From contig CAVVPD010000008.1 in NCBI GenBank assembly GCA_963750045.1, forward strand, positions 310,001 to 374,000: 64,000 bases of DNA, in the 5' to 3' direction. Positions 1-9,244 of this stretch are shown in pieces. Under the pieces are notes generated by a model, which saw only the letters and a program-made list of their open reading frames with translations, ran no database searches and had not been told where the DNA came from. Every line of letters starts with the position of its first letter. Within the stretch, counting starts at the first letter, position 1. The DNA is from DASUAS01 sp963750045 (lineage in GTDB: Bacteria; Actinomycetota; Acidimicrobiia; IMCC26256; DASPTH01). A program made the translations under genes and the position numbers.

Positions 1-26
1 AGCCGATGCTCGACCTCGGGCTCTGA
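1..26 (+). CDS. 3' tail of an unidentified upstream gene (partial)
   Basis: The first bases read in frame as a short C-terminal tail ending PMLDLGL and a TGA stop at 24-26. That stop overlaps the ATG of the next gene (TGATG), an arrangement typical of translationally coupled genes in one operon. Nothing can be said about function from eight codons; the call rests only on the overlap geometry. Confidence 0.35.
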
Positions 27-424
27 TGAGCACGACGACCCGGGCCGAGGTCGCCGAGGGGGTCCGTGCCGCGATCGTGGCGTACACCCAGGCGCTCGAC
101 GACGGAAGGACCGACGACGTCGTCGCCACCTTCTGCGCCGACGGCGGTGTCGAGATCCCGGGCCTGGGCACCCACCACGGCCACGACGCCCTGCGCACGG
201 CGTACTCCGGGGTGGTGCCGAGGCGCCCCCAGCGTCACCTCGTCCTCAACACGCTGGTCACCGACTGGAACGACCGGGAGGCGTCGGCCGTCAGCGACGT
301 GGTCTTCCTCCTCGAGGACGACGCGGGCTGGGCGGTCCGGCTCGTCGGCCGGTACCACGACACGCTCCACCACGACGGCGGCGCCTGGCGATTCCACTCC
401 CGGGTGGCCGAGTTCGTGACGTAG
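26..424 (+). CDS. SnoaL/NTF2-like fold protein
   Basis: A 132-residue single-domain protein of the size and pattern of SnoaL-like (nuclear transport factor 2 fold) proteins: an N-terminal helix pair (about residues 8-40, including YTQALDDGRTDDVVATFCADG), then alternating strands ending FHSRVAEFV. Members act as small polyketide/steroid cyclases, isomerases or hydratases, or as binding proteins; in actinobacterial catabolic islands they often accompany Rieske or P450 genes. The ATG overlaps the stop of the preceding gene. Substrate cannot be predicted. It converges with the esterase that follows on the other strand, 3 bp away. Confidence 0.7.
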   Translation: MSTTTRAEVAEGVRAAIVAYTQALDDGRTDDVVATFCADGGVEIPGLGTHHGHDALRTAYSGVVPRRPQRHLVLNTLVTDWNDREASAVSDVVFLLEDDAGWAVRLVGRYHDTLHHDGGAWRFHSRVAEFVT

Positions 425-427
425 CGC

Positions 428-1367
428 TCAGGCCGACCGCGCGAAGGCCGCTCGGAGCCAGGTGCCGATGTGGTCGAACGCCAGGCTCGCGGCGGGGAAG
501 TCGAAGTTGACGAAGCCGTGCGGTTGCCCCGTGTAACAGACCTCGTCGACCTCCACACCTTCCTCGCGCAGGCGGGCCGCGTACCGCGCGGCCCTCGTCG
601 CGCAACATGTCACACCCGCCGAGCACCACGAGTGCAGGTGGGAGGCCAGAGAGATGGGTCGCGCTCAGGGGAACGGCATACGGGTCCTCGTCGAGGTCGC
701 GCCCGCCGCTGTACGCCTCCCAGTACTTGGCCCCGACCGCGCGGCTGATGACGAGGCCGTCGAACTCCACCGCTGACGGGTACGTGGTCGTGCCGGAAAG
801 CTGCGGGTAGATGAGCACCTGGCCGGCCAACGGCGCGTCGCCCGCGTCCCTCCGCCGGAGTGCGACCGCGGCGGCGAGGTTCCCGCCGGCGCTCTCACCC
901 GCCACCGCGACGGACCGTGGCGAGAGGCCGAACTGCTCGGACCTCGCGAGCGCCCAGCGGGTCACGCGCTCGCAGTCGTCGAGCCCCGCGGGGTACGGGT
1001 CCTCCGGGGCGAGCCGGTAGCCGACCGAGACAACGACGGCGCCGGCGCCGTGCGCGAGCTCGCGGGCGACGTTGTCCATCAACCCGATGCTGCCGATCAC
1101 GTAGCCGCCGCCGTGGAAGTACACGACGAGCCCGCTCGGAGCACCCTCGCCCTGATAGACGCGGATCGGCACGCCGTCGACGTCGTCGTCGGTGATGGTC
1201 GAGATCTCGCGGGTCGGCGGGAATCCGACGGGTCCACGCGCCAGCTCGAGGAGCTCAGGAGGGAGGTCGTCGAGTGGCGTGGCGCGCTCGGGATTCTCGG
1301 CCATCCACTCGACGACCCACGGGTCGAGCACGCCTTCGTCGGTCGCCGGCTCGTGCTGCGCAGTCAT
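428..1367 (-). CDS. Alpha/beta hydrolase of the hormone-sensitive lipase family (single frameshift)
   Basis: An esterase/lipase-like hydrolase. The N-terminal part shows the HSL-family oxyanion motif HGGGY (about residue 88), the nucleophile elbow GESAGG (about residue 158) and a VVLGGCDMLRDEG segment carrying the acidic residue. The catalytic His segment (GQPHGFVNF) lies in another frame: near 589-595 one extra base interrupts the gene, and removing one C in the GGCCGCGCGG context rejoins DEGARYAARLREEG and runs to a TGA at 428. The rejoined protein is about 312 residues, normal for the family. Probably a sequencing error rather than decay. Substrate unknown; likely a short-chain or aryl ester. 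Confidence 0.82.
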
Positions 1368-1410
1368 GGCGTGCTCCGTTCCGCCCTCGCGTCGAGGTGG
1401 CCTGCAACCC

Positions 1411-2724
1411 TCAGCCGAGGTCCATCTTGATCTCGACGAGGTTCTTCTTGTTGCAGTCGAACGTGCCCGGCTTCGTCGGGTAGGTGCGGACCAGCTTGCC
1501 GTTCTTCACCTGCGTCATCACGATGCAGCCGGGAGGGATGTGGTTGGCGACGTCGGCGGGGCCCATGATCCCGTCGGCGGTGAACTTGTGCTCCTGCTTC
1601 AGCGCGTCGAACAGCGTCTGGCGGCTGAGCGTGCCGCCGTTGGCCGCGGCCTTGCCGACCGCGTCCTCGAAGAGGAGCGCGGCGAGCCAGGAGGCAACCG
1701 CGTTGGAGTCGACCTTGTCGATGCCGCCGACCGCGGCGACGAGCTTCTTCATCGTCGGGTTGCGCTTGTACTCGGTGTAGAACGGCAACGTCGTGATCAC
1801 GCTCTGGGTGCCCTCGACGTCACTGCCGCCCTGATCGACGAAGGCCTGGGAGTAGCACGCCTGGGTGCAACCCCACACCTTCACCGAGGTGACGCCCTGC
1901 AGGGTCGCCTCCTTGCGCAGGTCGAGCATCTTGTTGCTGCCGCTGTACGCGAACGTCGAGTTGTTCTGCTTGATGGCCTGCACGACGGGTGTCATCGCGC
2001 TCTGCGGATCGCGCTGGAAGACGTCGTAGATGCCCTTGCCGTCCTCCTTGGTGCCGAGGTCCATGGCCGCCTGGTAGGTCGGGAGCAACGAGTCCTTGGT
2101 CGACTTCAGGTCGGCCGGGATCGTCCAGACGCCGTGGAGGCTCTTGTACTTCTTCAGGTAGTAGAGGGCGTCGCCCTGCGGCGCGATGTAGGTCTGCGGG
2201 TGGTCGTTCGCGGTTGCGCAGGCCGGACCCCGCCCGATGATCGTGTAGCTGACCGGCGAGCACTGCTGCTTGGGATCGAGCGCCAGGCCGTTGACGTCGG
2301 GGAGCCCGATCGCCTTCCCGGCGGAGTTCTTGCACGAGACCATGTCGTCGACGTTGCTCATGAACAGCGCCTCGCCGCCGACCATGGCGAAGTCGTCGGC
2401 ACACGCCTTGATGGTGGCGTTGCGGGTCTCGTTCGGGTTCAGCTTCGAGTCGATGAAGTCGATCACGACCTTGCGACCGGCGAGGCCGCCGTCCTCGTTC
2501 ACGACCTTCGCCCACGCGTTCATCGCGTCGACCGACGCCTGGAACACGCCGGGCGCCACCGGCGTGTCGACGTCGGCGATGACCGCCACCCGGATCTGCG
2601 ACCCGGTGATGCCGACGTCGTTCGCCTTGGGCCTCGCGCTCTGCGCTCCGGCGACGGTGACGGTCGCGCCGACCACCGCGATGAGCGTGACGACCGACGT
2701 CGTCAGAAGTCGTGAGAATCGCAA
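1411..2724 (-). CDS. ABC transporter substrate-binding protein, branched-chain amino acid (LivK) type
   Basis: A secreted type 1 periplasmic binding protein. I place the start at a TTG at 2724 because a GGGGGGAA ribosome site lies just upstream and the protein then begins with a clean signal peptide (RFSRLLTTS, hydrophobic core TLIAVVGATVTVAG, cleavage near GAQSA). The mature part begins KANDVGITGSQIRVAVI, the usual LivK-like opening. In actinobacterial catabolic islands such solitary binding proteins often serve uptake of aromatic or hydrophobic acids; no permease or ATPase genes are present here. It is divergent from the Rieske gene, sharing a 124-bp promoter region. Confidence 0.85.
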   Translation of the reverse strand: MRFSRLLTTSVVTLIAVVGATVTVAGAQSARPKANDVGITGSQIRVAVIADVDTPVAPGVFQASVDAMNAWAKVVNEDGGLAGRKVVIDFIDSKLNPNETRNATIKACADDFAMVGGEALFMSNVDDMVSCKNSAGKAIGLPDVNGLALDPKQQCSPVSYTIIGRGPACATANDHPQTYIAPQGDALYYLKKYKSLHGVWTIPADLKSTKDSLLPTYQAAMDLGTKEDGKGIYDVFQRDPQSAMTPVVQAIKQNNSTFAYSGSNKMLDLRKEATLQGVTSVKVWGCTQACYSQAFVDQGGSDVEGTQSVITTLPFYTEYKRNPTMKKLVAAVGGIDKVDSNAVASWLAALLFEDAVGKAAANGGTLSRQTLFDALKQEHKFTADGIMGPADVANHIPPGCIVMTQVKNGKLVRTYPTKPGTFDCNKKNLVEIKMDLG

Positions 2725-2752
2725 CGTTCCCCCCAACACGGGCTCGGCACAA

Positions 2753-2772
2753 TACCGGGTGACCAGTCGGTA
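2753..2772. promoter_or_regulatory. Imperfect palindrome in the divergent promoter (candidate TetR-type operator)
   Basis: TACCG and CGGTA arms separated by 10 bp lie in the 124-bp region between the divergent binding-protein and Rieske genes, next to an AT-rich stretch (ACAATAT) that could be a -10 region. Size and symmetry fit a TetR-family operator. Inference only; no regulator gene is adjacent. Confidence 0.3.
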
Positions 2773-2848
2773 CAATATCGCGTCGGCGCCCGGCGATCGC
2801 CTGCACGGCGTCTTGTCGAGGATGGTCCCGGCGGGGGAGAGTCTCGGT

Positions 2849-4210
2849 ATGGCGCACCTCGAACGGACCGACGGAGGCCGCTCGCCCGACCCGGGTTGGG
2901 ATCCGGCGTGGGACCTCCAACCCGACCTCATCCCGGCCGCTCGCTACACGTCCCGAGCCTTCGCCGGCCTCGAGGACGCACGCCTCTGGCCCCGCACCTG
3001 GCAGATGGCGTGCCGCGAGGAGGAGCTGACCGGACCGGGGGACTTCGTCGAATACCGGATCGCCGACCAGTCGATCCTCGTCGTTCGCTCGGAAGGTGAC
3101 GAGATCCGGGCCTTCTACAACTCGTGTCGCCACCGCGGCACCCGCCTCGCGAAGGGTTGCGGAACACTCGCAGGCGGTCAGATCACCTGTCCGTTCCACG
3201 GATGGCGCTGGAACCTCGACGGTGCGTGCGCGTTCGTGCTGGACCCCGAGGAGTTCGGCCTGGCGTCGCTCGACACGCCCGGCCTGGAGCTCGGCGAGCT
3301 CCGCTGCGAACGCCGGTGGGGCTTCGTGTGGATCTGCGCCGACCCCGACGCCCGCCCGCTCGAGGAGCACCTGCAGCCCCTGCAGCACTACTTCGATCCG
3401 TTCCACCTGGAGGACATGAGGTTCCTCTGGTACCGCACGACGGTGCTGCCGGCGAACTGGAAGGCCGCCCTCGACGCGTTCCACGAGGGGTACCACAACT
3501 ACGGCACGCATCCGCAGCTCCTGCAGTGGTCGGACGACACGGCCATGCGTTACGAGCAGTTTCCCAACGGGCATGCCCGGTACGTCACCGTCCGCGGTGC
3601 CGGGCCGTCGAAGCGGTTCGACCTGTCGCCCGACCAGTGGGACGACCGCGAGCTCCTCTACCAGCAGGTGATGCATCTCGGCCGCTCCTTCGAAGGCGGC
3701 CTCTACTCCGAGACGGACATGGAAATCGCCGCGCGCCTGCGCACCATGGACATCCCCGAGGGTTCGTCGGCGGCCGCCGAATTCTCGCGACTCGTCGGGG
3801 AACACGCCCAGCAGGCCGGGATCGCCTTCCCCGAGCTGACGGCCGAGCAGCGGGCCGAGGGCACCGGAGTGTTCTCGGTGTTCCCGAACCTCGTGATGCT
3901 CGTGAGCCTGGCCAACTGCTTCATGTACCGGGCGCGGCCCGACGGCGACGATCCCGATTCGTGCATCTTCGACATGTGGGCGTTGCGCCTGTTCCCCCCG
4001 GCCGTCGATCCGCCTGCGCTCGAGCGCGCGACGGCCGAGTTCGACGACGAGGAGGCATGGGGTGTGATTCCCGGTCAGGACTTCGCCAACATGCCCGAGG
4101 TCCAGGCCGGGCTCCACTCGTGGGGCTGCCGAGGTCTGCGGCTCAGCAGCCGGCAGGAGATGAACCTGCTGAACATGCAGCGCGAGCTCGACCGCTACGT
4201 GAGGCAGTGA
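2849..4210 (+). CDS. Rieske non-heme iron oxygenase, large (alpha) subunit
   Basis: A 453-residue aromatic-ring-hydroxylating-type oxygenase. The Rieske [2Fe-2S] ligands are visible as Cys93-x-His95 and Cys114-x2-His117 (CRHRG...CPFHGW). The catalytic domain carries the mononuclear iron motif in LDAFHEGYHNYGTH (about 211-224). The ATG at 2849 is chosen because GGGGGAGA lies 8 bp upstream; the open frame continues far upstream without coding character. No ferredoxin, reductase or beta subunit gene is adjacent, as is common for three-component systems in actinobacteria. Likely hydroxylates or demethylates a cyclic substrate; which one is unknown. Confidence 0.9.
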   Translation: MAHLERTDGGRSPDPGWDPAWDLQPDLIPAARYTSRAFAGLEDARLWPRTWQMACREEELTGPGDFVEYRIADQSILVVRSEGDEIRAFYNSCRHRGTRLAKGCGTLAGGQITCPFHGWRWNLDGACAFVLDPEEFGLASLDTPGLELGELRCERRWGFVWICADPDARPLEEHLQPLQHYFDPFHLEDMRFLWYRTTVLPANWKAALDAFHEGYHNYGTHPQLLQWSDDTAMRYEQFPNGHARYVTVRGAGPSKRFDLSPDQWDDRELLYQQVMHLGRSFEGGLYSETDMEIAARLRTMDIPEGSSAAAEFSRLVGEHAQQAGIAFPELTAEQRAEGTGVFSVFPNLVMLVSLANCFMYRARPDGDDPDSCIFDMWALRLFPPAVDPPALERATAEFDDEEAWGVIPGQDFANMPEVQAGLHSWGCRGLRLSSRQEMNLLNMQRELDRYVRQ

Positions 4211-4223
4211 TGCGGGCCGGGGC

Positions 4224-4799
4224 CTAGGGCGTGCGGTAGCCCTCGCGGGTGAGGATGCGGACGGGGTCGCGGCCGTCCCACCCCGCGCAGGTCCGTGCGA
4301 TCCGGTCCAAGCTCGCGACGAAGCCCGGCGTGTCCTCGACGACCTCGGTGTAGAAGCCGAAGTCGCCGACGGTGTCGAAGTAGGCCAAGTGCTGGCCCTG
4401 GACGACCATCTCCGTGACGAGCTCGTAGCCGAGGCGTTGGTAGTGCCTGACCTTCCCGTCGTAACCGGCCGTCACCGTGCAGAGCTGGTGGAAGCCGGAC
4501 TCACCCTTGCCGACCAGGTCGCGGTAGACGCTCGGCCGATCACAGTGTTGCCGGATCAGCTCGATCTGCACCGGTCCCGCCTGCGCGACGGCGATCTGCA
4601 CGTCGACCGCCGACGCCGTGCCGTGGTACGTGCACGGCGTCTCGACCCGGGGGAGCACGTGGAAGGGCCCGACGCCGAAGACGTGCGCCCAGCGGGCTGC
4701 GTCGCCCAGCAGGTCGTCGACGACGAAGCCGAGCTGGAAGAGGCGGTACTCGCCCTCGGGCCACGGCTGCTGGTACAGGCGGTGGGGGATCGGCGTCAT
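4224..4799 (-). CDS. VOC superfamily (glyoxalase/dioxygenase fold) protein
   Basis: A 191-residue protein with two paired beta-alpha-beta-beta-beta modules of the vicinal-oxygen-chelate fold: FQLGFVVDDLLGDAARWAHV near the N-terminus and GFHQLCTVTAGYDGKVRHYQ in the second half, with the metal-type residues His/Glu in ESGFHQL and YTEVVED. Family members include glyoxalases, extradiol dioxygenases and methylmalonyl-CoA epimerases. It lies 7 bp behind the thioesterase gene, so both are probably one operon acting on CoA-linked or oxidised intermediates. Specific reaction not predictable. Confidence 0.78.
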   Translation of the reverse strand: MTPIPHRLYQQPWPEGEYRLFQLGFVVDDLLGDAARWAHVFGVGPFHVLPRVETPCTYHGTASAVDVQIAVAQAGPVQIELIRQHCDRPSVYRDLVGKGESGFHQLCTVTAGYDGKVRHYQRLGYELVTEMVVQGQHLAYFDTVGDFGFYTEVVEDTPGFVASLDRIARTCAGWDGRDPVRILTREGYRTP

Positions 4800-4806
4800 C
4801 GAGGCG

Positions 4807-5733
4807 TCACGGTACTGCGGGGCGGACCAGCACCTCCTGCATGGCGCTGGCTACGAGGTGTCCGTCCGCGTCGTGAATGGATCCGCGCACCAGCGCGCGA
4901 TGTCCGGAGATGGCCAGCGTCTCCTGGGTGTGGAGATGCCAACGGTCGAAGCGGACCGGACGGTGGAACCACAGGGTGTGATCCAGGCTCACCGCGGTGA
5001 GGTCCGTCGGCGCGAGGCGCTCGGGATACGCGCGGAACGCCATGTCGAGCAGGAAGTAGTCGCTCGCGTACGCGAGCAACGCCGTGTGCACGACGGGCTC
5101 GTCGCCCACTTCACGCGGGAGACGCATCCAGTGCGAGCGGGTCCCCTGGGCCGGGGATCCGCCCAGGAAGGTCGGCGGCTCGCTCATCCGGAGCTCGAGC
5201 GGGGGCGGGTGGTCGATCCAGCCGGAGGCGTGGCGGCGCAGCTCCGGCGGGAGCTCGCCCACGAGGTCCTGCAGCACGGGGAGCCGGTCCGGCCCCGGGA
5301 CGTCGGGAGGACGATGTGCGAGCTCCGGGCGCGTCGCGTTCGCGTGGAACGAGGCCATCGCGATCAGGAGCGTCCGTGCGCCCTGCGTGACGGTCACGCG
5401 CCGCGTCGACATCGAGCGGCCGTCGCGCACCCGGTCGACCGTCAGGTCGAGAGGCTGATCGGGGGCGCCGGCCTCGACGAAGTACGCGTGCAGCGAATGC
5501 GGCTCCTTGCCCGTCACCGTCGCGCTCGCCGCGAGCAAGCCCTGGGCGACCGTCTGCCCGCCGAAGACGCGGTCGAAGCGACCGGGCTCGGCGAGCACCC
5601 GGAAGCGATCGTCGCCCCGCGGCTCGAGCTCGAGTGCCCGCAGCAGCCCGTCGAGCGAGGTGACGAGCCGGCGTCGGAGAGGCTCGTCGGGTCCGCCGAG
5701 CTCGCTCATCGGGGCGGACGGGTCGGGATCCAC
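4807..5733 (-). CDS. tesB: Acyl-CoA thioesterase II (TesB-like)
   Basis: A 308-residue double hotdog-fold thioesterase hydrolysing acyl-CoA to free acid and CoA. Family hallmarks are the FGGQTVAQGLLAA segment (about 57-69), SLHAYFVEAGAPDQPLDLTVDRVRDGRSMSTRRV-type strands in the first hotdog, and the C-terminal SLDHTLWFHRP with the catalytic Asp, then GSIHDADGHLVASAMQEVLVR. Length matches TesB (about 290 residues). The start could be MDPDPS or the internal MSEL nine codons later. It probably recycles CoA or releases dead-end acyl-CoAs during catabolism encoded by the neighbouring genes. Confidence 0.9.
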   Translation of the reverse strand: MDPDPSAPMSELGGPDEPLRRRLVTSLDGLLRALELEPRGDDRFRVLAEPGRFDRVFGGQTVAQGLLAASATVTGKEPHSLHAYFVEAGAPDQPLDLTVDRVRDGRSMSTRRVTVTQGARTLLIAMASFHANATRPELAHRPPDVPGPDRLPVLQDLVGELPPELRRHASGWIDHPPPLELRMSEPPTFLGGSPAQGTRSHWMRLPREVGDEPVVHTALLAYASDYFLLDMAFRAYPERLAPTDLTAVSLDHTLWFHRPVRFDRWHLHTQETLAISGHRALVRGSIHDADGHLVASAMQEVLVRPAVP

Positions 5734-5804
5734 GGGACATGGCTAGCACGCGAGTTCGGACGGCAGGTTCTGAGTAGTGTCGGCCCGGATCGAGGGGGTC
5801 GCCG

Positions 5805-6737
5805 ATGCTGAGCGGCGAGAAGGTACTGATCACCGGGCCCGCCGGGCGCATCGCGTACGGGCTCGCGCGATCTCTCGCCGCCGACAACGAGGTCTGGGGC
5901 ATCGCGCGCTTCGGCGACCCGGCGACGCGCGAAAAGGTCGAGGCGCTCGGCGTGACCACGCGAACGCTCGACATCGCGGACGGGCAGTACGGCGACCTGC
6001 CGACCGACTTCACGTACCTGCTGCACCTCGCGGCCGACTTCAGCCCGGACGACTACGACCGCGCGCTCCGGGTGAACGCCGAGGCCACCGGGTTCGTGCT
6101 CGAGCACTGTCGTGGGGCGAAGGCGGCGTTGGTGATGTCGACCGTGACCACCTACAAGCCCCACCCGGACCCCTGGCACGCCTTCCGCGAAGACGATCCG
6201 CTCGGCGACGCGATGGCGCCGCCGTCGGCGCCGTACTCGGTCTCGAAGATCGCCCAGGAGGGCGTCGCGCGCTACTGCGCTCGATCGTTCGACCTGCCGG
6301 TCACCATCGCCCGCATGTGCGCCGCGTACAGCGATCAGGGTGGGCTCGCGGCCTGGCACCTGGACGCGGTCGCCGCCGGCGAACCGGTGCAGACCCGGTG
6401 GGATCCCATGCCGTACAGCCCGATCCACGACGACGACATCTGTGCACAGCTCGAGCCGCTGCTCGACGCCGCCCGCGTGCCGGCGACGATCGTGAACTGG
6501 GGTGGTGACGAGCCCGCGAGCGTGCAGGAGTACTCCGCCTACTTCGGCGAGCTCCTGGGCGTCGACGCGAAGGTCGTCGTGCAGGCGATTCCCGGCGCGT
6601 CCGTCGGCTCGGTGGGCGACCACACGAAGCGGAGCTCGATCACGGGCCCGTGCCGCGTCGGTTGGCGAGAGGGGTTTCGTCGGTTGGCGGCGCAGCTCTA
6701 CCCGGACCGGGTCCGGGCCGGCGGACCCACCGGCTGA
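5805..6737 (+). CDS. Extended SDR: NAD-dependent epimerase/dehydratase family
   Basis: A 310-residue Rossmann protein. The N-terminal VLITGPAGRIAYGLARSLA carries the GxxGxxG-like dinucleotide loop, LLHLAAD is the strand-4 motif, STVTTY supplies the catalytic Ser/Thr, and YSVSK the Tyr-x3-Lys pair. The C-terminal half is the variable substrate domain of extended SDRs. The sulfotransferase gene follows 13 bp downstream, and DUF1214-like and LLM genes follow on the same strand, suggesting a four-gene operon. Substrate unknown; many such enzymes in these islands act on sterol or terpenoid hydroxyls. Confidence 0.83.
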   Translation: MLSGEKVLITGPAGRIAYGLARSLAADNEVWGIARFGDPATREKVEALGVTTRTLDIADGQYGDLPTDFTYLLHLAADFSPDDYDRALRVNAEATGFVLEHCRGAKAALVMSTVTTYKPHPDPWHAFREDDPLGDAMAPPSAPYSVSKIAQEGVARYCARSFDLPVTIARMCAAYSDQGGLAAWHLDAVAAGEPVQTRWDPMPYSPIHDDDICAQLEPLLDAARVPATIVNWGGDEPASVQEYSAYFGELLGVDAKVVVQAIPGASVGSVGDHTKRSSITGPCRVGWREGFRRLAAQLYPDRVRAGGPTG

Positions 6738-6750
6738 GAGAGGCCCGGAG

Positions 6751-7893
6751 ATGGAACGGTATCCGAGCCGCGACGTGCTGATGGCCGAGGCGATGGAGGC
6801 GACCGGCCTCGACGACTTCGGCCCGGGCGACTTCCGTGACGGGCTCGACGTGCTGCTCGAGAGCCTCGAGCGCGACGGTGCGCTGAGCCCGGCGAGTGAC
6901 GCCGGCGTGATCGGCGACCTCCGGAGGCGCCTGGTCAACCGCCTCGAGGTCGAGGCGTGGTACCGGGAGCATCCCGAGATCGCGCAGCTCCCGTTGCGGG
7001 GACCGGTCGACATCAACGGACTGCCACGCACCGGTACCACGGCGCTCGCCAACATGATGTCGCTCGATCCGCAGTTCCGGTCCCTGCGCCAGTGGGAGCA
7101 ATCGCAGCCCATCCCTCCGCCGACGACCGACGGTGAGGCCGTCGATCCGCGGCGACTGCAGCTCATCGAGGAGAACGAGCGGGTCTCGCCCGAGCTCAAG
7201 GCGATGCACCTCTACGACGCCGACGCGACGACGGAGGACACCGAGGTGCTGGGGATGGCGTTCCACGGGCAGCAGTACACGCTTCCCGTGTACGGCTACC
7301 ACGCCTGGTGGCGGGCCGCCGACCCCGGATCCGCGTACGCCTACCACCGGCGGGTCGTGCAGCTCCTGCAGTCGCGACGCCCACCCGATCGTTGGCTCTT
7401 CAAGGCCCCGCACCACAACTTCCACCTGGAAGCGATCGTGGCCGCCTATCCGGATGCGCGGTTCGTCATGACCCACCGCGACCCCGCCAGGTCGGTGCCG
7501 TCGTGGGCCAGCATCGTGTCGACCATCTTCCCGCCCGCGCAGGGGGAGCGTGACCTGCACCAGCTCGGCCGGGAGGTGTCGGAGCACCTCCGGGTCGGTG
7601 TGGAGAACGCCATCGCGGCGCGGGCGCGCATCGGCGAAGCGCGCTTCCTCGACGTCCACCACCGCGAGCTGATCGCGGACCCCCTGGGCGAGCTGCGGCG
7701 CATCTACGGCTTCCTGGACCTCGAGCTGCAGCCATCGGTCGAGCAGGCGATCGGCGAGTGGCAACAGCGCAATCGCTCGGGTGCCCACGGGACGCACACG
7801 TACACCGCCGAGCAATTCGGCCTCAGCACGGCGCAACTGCGCTCCGACTACGACTTCTACATCCGCCGCTTCGGCGTCGCGCTCGAAGGCTGA
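6751..7893 (+). CDS. Sulfotransferase family protein (PAPS-dependent)
   Basis: A 380-residue sulfotransferase that would transfer sulfonate from PAPS to a hydroxyl. The 5'-phosphosulfate loop is INGLPRTGTTALANMM (about 89-103) and the 3'-phosphate-binding segment is RFVMTHRDPARSVPSW, with Arg and Ser in the expected places. FKAPHHNFHLEAI is also typical of the bacterial Sulfotransfer_3 group. The ATG at 6751 follows the upstream stop by 13 bp with a GGAG close by. Homologues are abundant in sterol-using actinobacteria, where they may modify lipids or the catabolic substrate; that role is inference. Confidence 0.87.
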   Translation: MERYPSRDVLMAEAMEATGLDDFGPGDFRDGLDVLLESLERDGALSPASDAGVIGDLRRRLVNRLEVEAWYREHPEIAQLPLRGPVDINGLPRTGTTALANMMSLDPQFRSLRQWEQSQPIPPPTTDGEAVDPRRLQLIEENERVSPELKAMHLYDADATTEDTEVLGMAFHGQQYTLPVYGYHAWWRAADPGSAYAYHRRVVQLLQSRRPPDRWLFKAPHHNFHLEAIVAAYPDARFVMTHRDPARSVPSWASIVSTIFPPAQGERDLHQLGREVSEHLRVGVENAIAARARIGEARFLDVHHRELIADPLGELRRIYGFLDLELQPSVEQAIGEWQQRNRSGAHGTHTYTAEQFGLSTAQLRSDYDFYIRRFGVALEG

Positions 7894-7922
7894 ACGACCC
7901 CCGAACGAGGAGAGACACGACG

Positions 7923-9146
7923 ATGAGCACCTCCCGGACGAACGAGGCCGGCACGTCCCGCACCTTGCCGAGCTGGGCCGATCAGATGCAGGCACTCGAA
8001 GGGGTCGGCGACCACCTGATCGCCAAGTGGCGCCCCGACGGCGCGACCGAGGCCGAGACCCAGGACATGAACAAGCTCGCGCTGTCGATCCTCGCTTGCG
8101 GGTACCTCGGCCGCGTCTACACGGACGCGCGGCGGCCGGTGTTCATGCCGCTCTGGAACTACGCGTTCAACCAGGGCGGGCCCGATCCCGACTACGTCTA
8201 CTCGAGCACCGAGATCGACGCGGACGGCGTGTACCGGATCTCCGGGTACCGCGGGACCACGCGCTTCGTCGAGATCACGCAGCAGGCCTACGACATCCTG
8301 AGCCCGTCGATGATGGACGGGACGAGTCCACCCCTGCAGCTCACCAACGAGCTCGACGACCTCGAGCTCGGCGAAGGCGGCGCCTTCAGCGTCGTGCTCA
8401 GCGCGGAGCGACCTGCGGGCCATCGCGGCGACTGGTGGGAGCTGGACCCGAGAGCCCGGCGCCTCCTGATGCGGAAATGCTCGTGTGACTGGACGCGCGA
8501 GGTCGACGCGCGGGTGGCGATCGACCGGCTGGACGACGGCGGTGCCGACATGACACCGGAGGAGATCGCGCGACGCTTCTCCGACATGGCGGCCTGGATC
8601 GAGGGCATGATCGAGTTCGACATGGGGTTGGTCCGCTACTACCGCGAGCACCACGGGGTGAACACGTTCCTGCGTTCCACGAAGATCGATTCCATGGGCG
8701 GGCTGCCCAAACAGGCGTACTACGACGGCATCCACGAGATCGACGACACCGAGGCGCTGATCATCGAGACCGCGCTCCCGAGGGAGTGCCGCTACTGGCA
8801 GGCGCTCGTTGCCGACGACCGCTTCTGCACGGTGGACTGGGTGAACCGCCAGTCGAGCTTGAACGACGCCCAGGCCCACATCGACGGCGACGGCAGGTTC
8901 CGTGCGGTCATCTCGCGGCTCGACCCGGGAGTGCCCAACTGGCTCGACAAGGCCGACTATCCGTGGGGAGTCATCCAGATGCGTTGGAACCGGGCGAGCG
9001 ACCACCCGGACCCCACGATCCGGAAGGTGCCCTTCGCCGACGTGCGCGAGCATCTGCCGGCGGACACACCGGTCGTCACCCCGGCCGAGCGCAGGGAGCA
9101 GCTCCGCCTCCGCCGCGAGGGCGCGCAGCTCCGGCGGATCTGGTAG
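7923..9146 (+). CDS. DUF1214-like conserved protein
   Basis: A 407-residue soluble protein starting at an ATG preceded by GAGGAGAG. The C-terminal third (SSLNDAQAHIDGDGRFRAVI, then PNWLDKADYPWGVIQMRW) resembles the DUF1214 beta domain; the middle has an acidic helical part (MTPEEIARRFSDMAAWIEGM). No catalytic motif is recognised. Proteins of this type recur beside sulfotransferase and SDR genes in mycobacteria and relatives, as here, which suggests a shared but unknown role in modifying hydrophobic substrates. Assignment to DUF1214 is from pattern memory and should be checked against the profile. Confidence 0.6.
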   Translation: MSTSRTNEAGTSRTLPSWADQMQALEGVGDHLIAKWRPDGATEAETQDMNKLALSILACGYLGRVYTDARRPVFMPLWNYAFNQGGPDPDYVYSSTEIDADGVYRISGYRGTTRFVEITQQAYDILSPSMMDGTSPPLQLTNELDDLELGEGGAFSVVLSAERPAGHRGDWWELDPRARRLLMRKCSCDWTREVDARVAIDRLDDGGADMTPEEIARRFSDMAAWIEGMIEFDMGLVRYYREHHGVNTFLRSTKIDSMGGLPKQAYYDGIHEIDDTEALIIETALPRECRYWQALVADDRFCTVDWVNRQSSLNDAQAHIDGDGRFRAVISRLDPGVPNWLDKADYPWGVIQMRWNRASDHPDPTIRKVPFADVREHLPADTPVVTPAERREQLRLRREGAQLRRIW

Positions 9147-9244
9147 CCCACCGGGGTGCGTCAGACGCCGAGCGAACCGAACGAGTCGTGGGCCGCCGCT
9201 GCCGCGCTGTGGCGGGCAGCCGCCGTCGAGGCCGGTCCGGAGCG

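Noticed and set aside
2753..2772. KstR-type (cholesterol) operator
   Set aside because: The arms TACCG/CGGTA do not match the known KstR core (AAC-NN-GTT); listed only as a generic candidate operator.
1192..4117. Long open frames antisense to the binding-protein and Rieske genes (about 507 and 765 codons)
   Set aside because: They are rich in Arg, Val, His and Gly with no family motifs, and mirror real genes; typical of 70% GC DNA.
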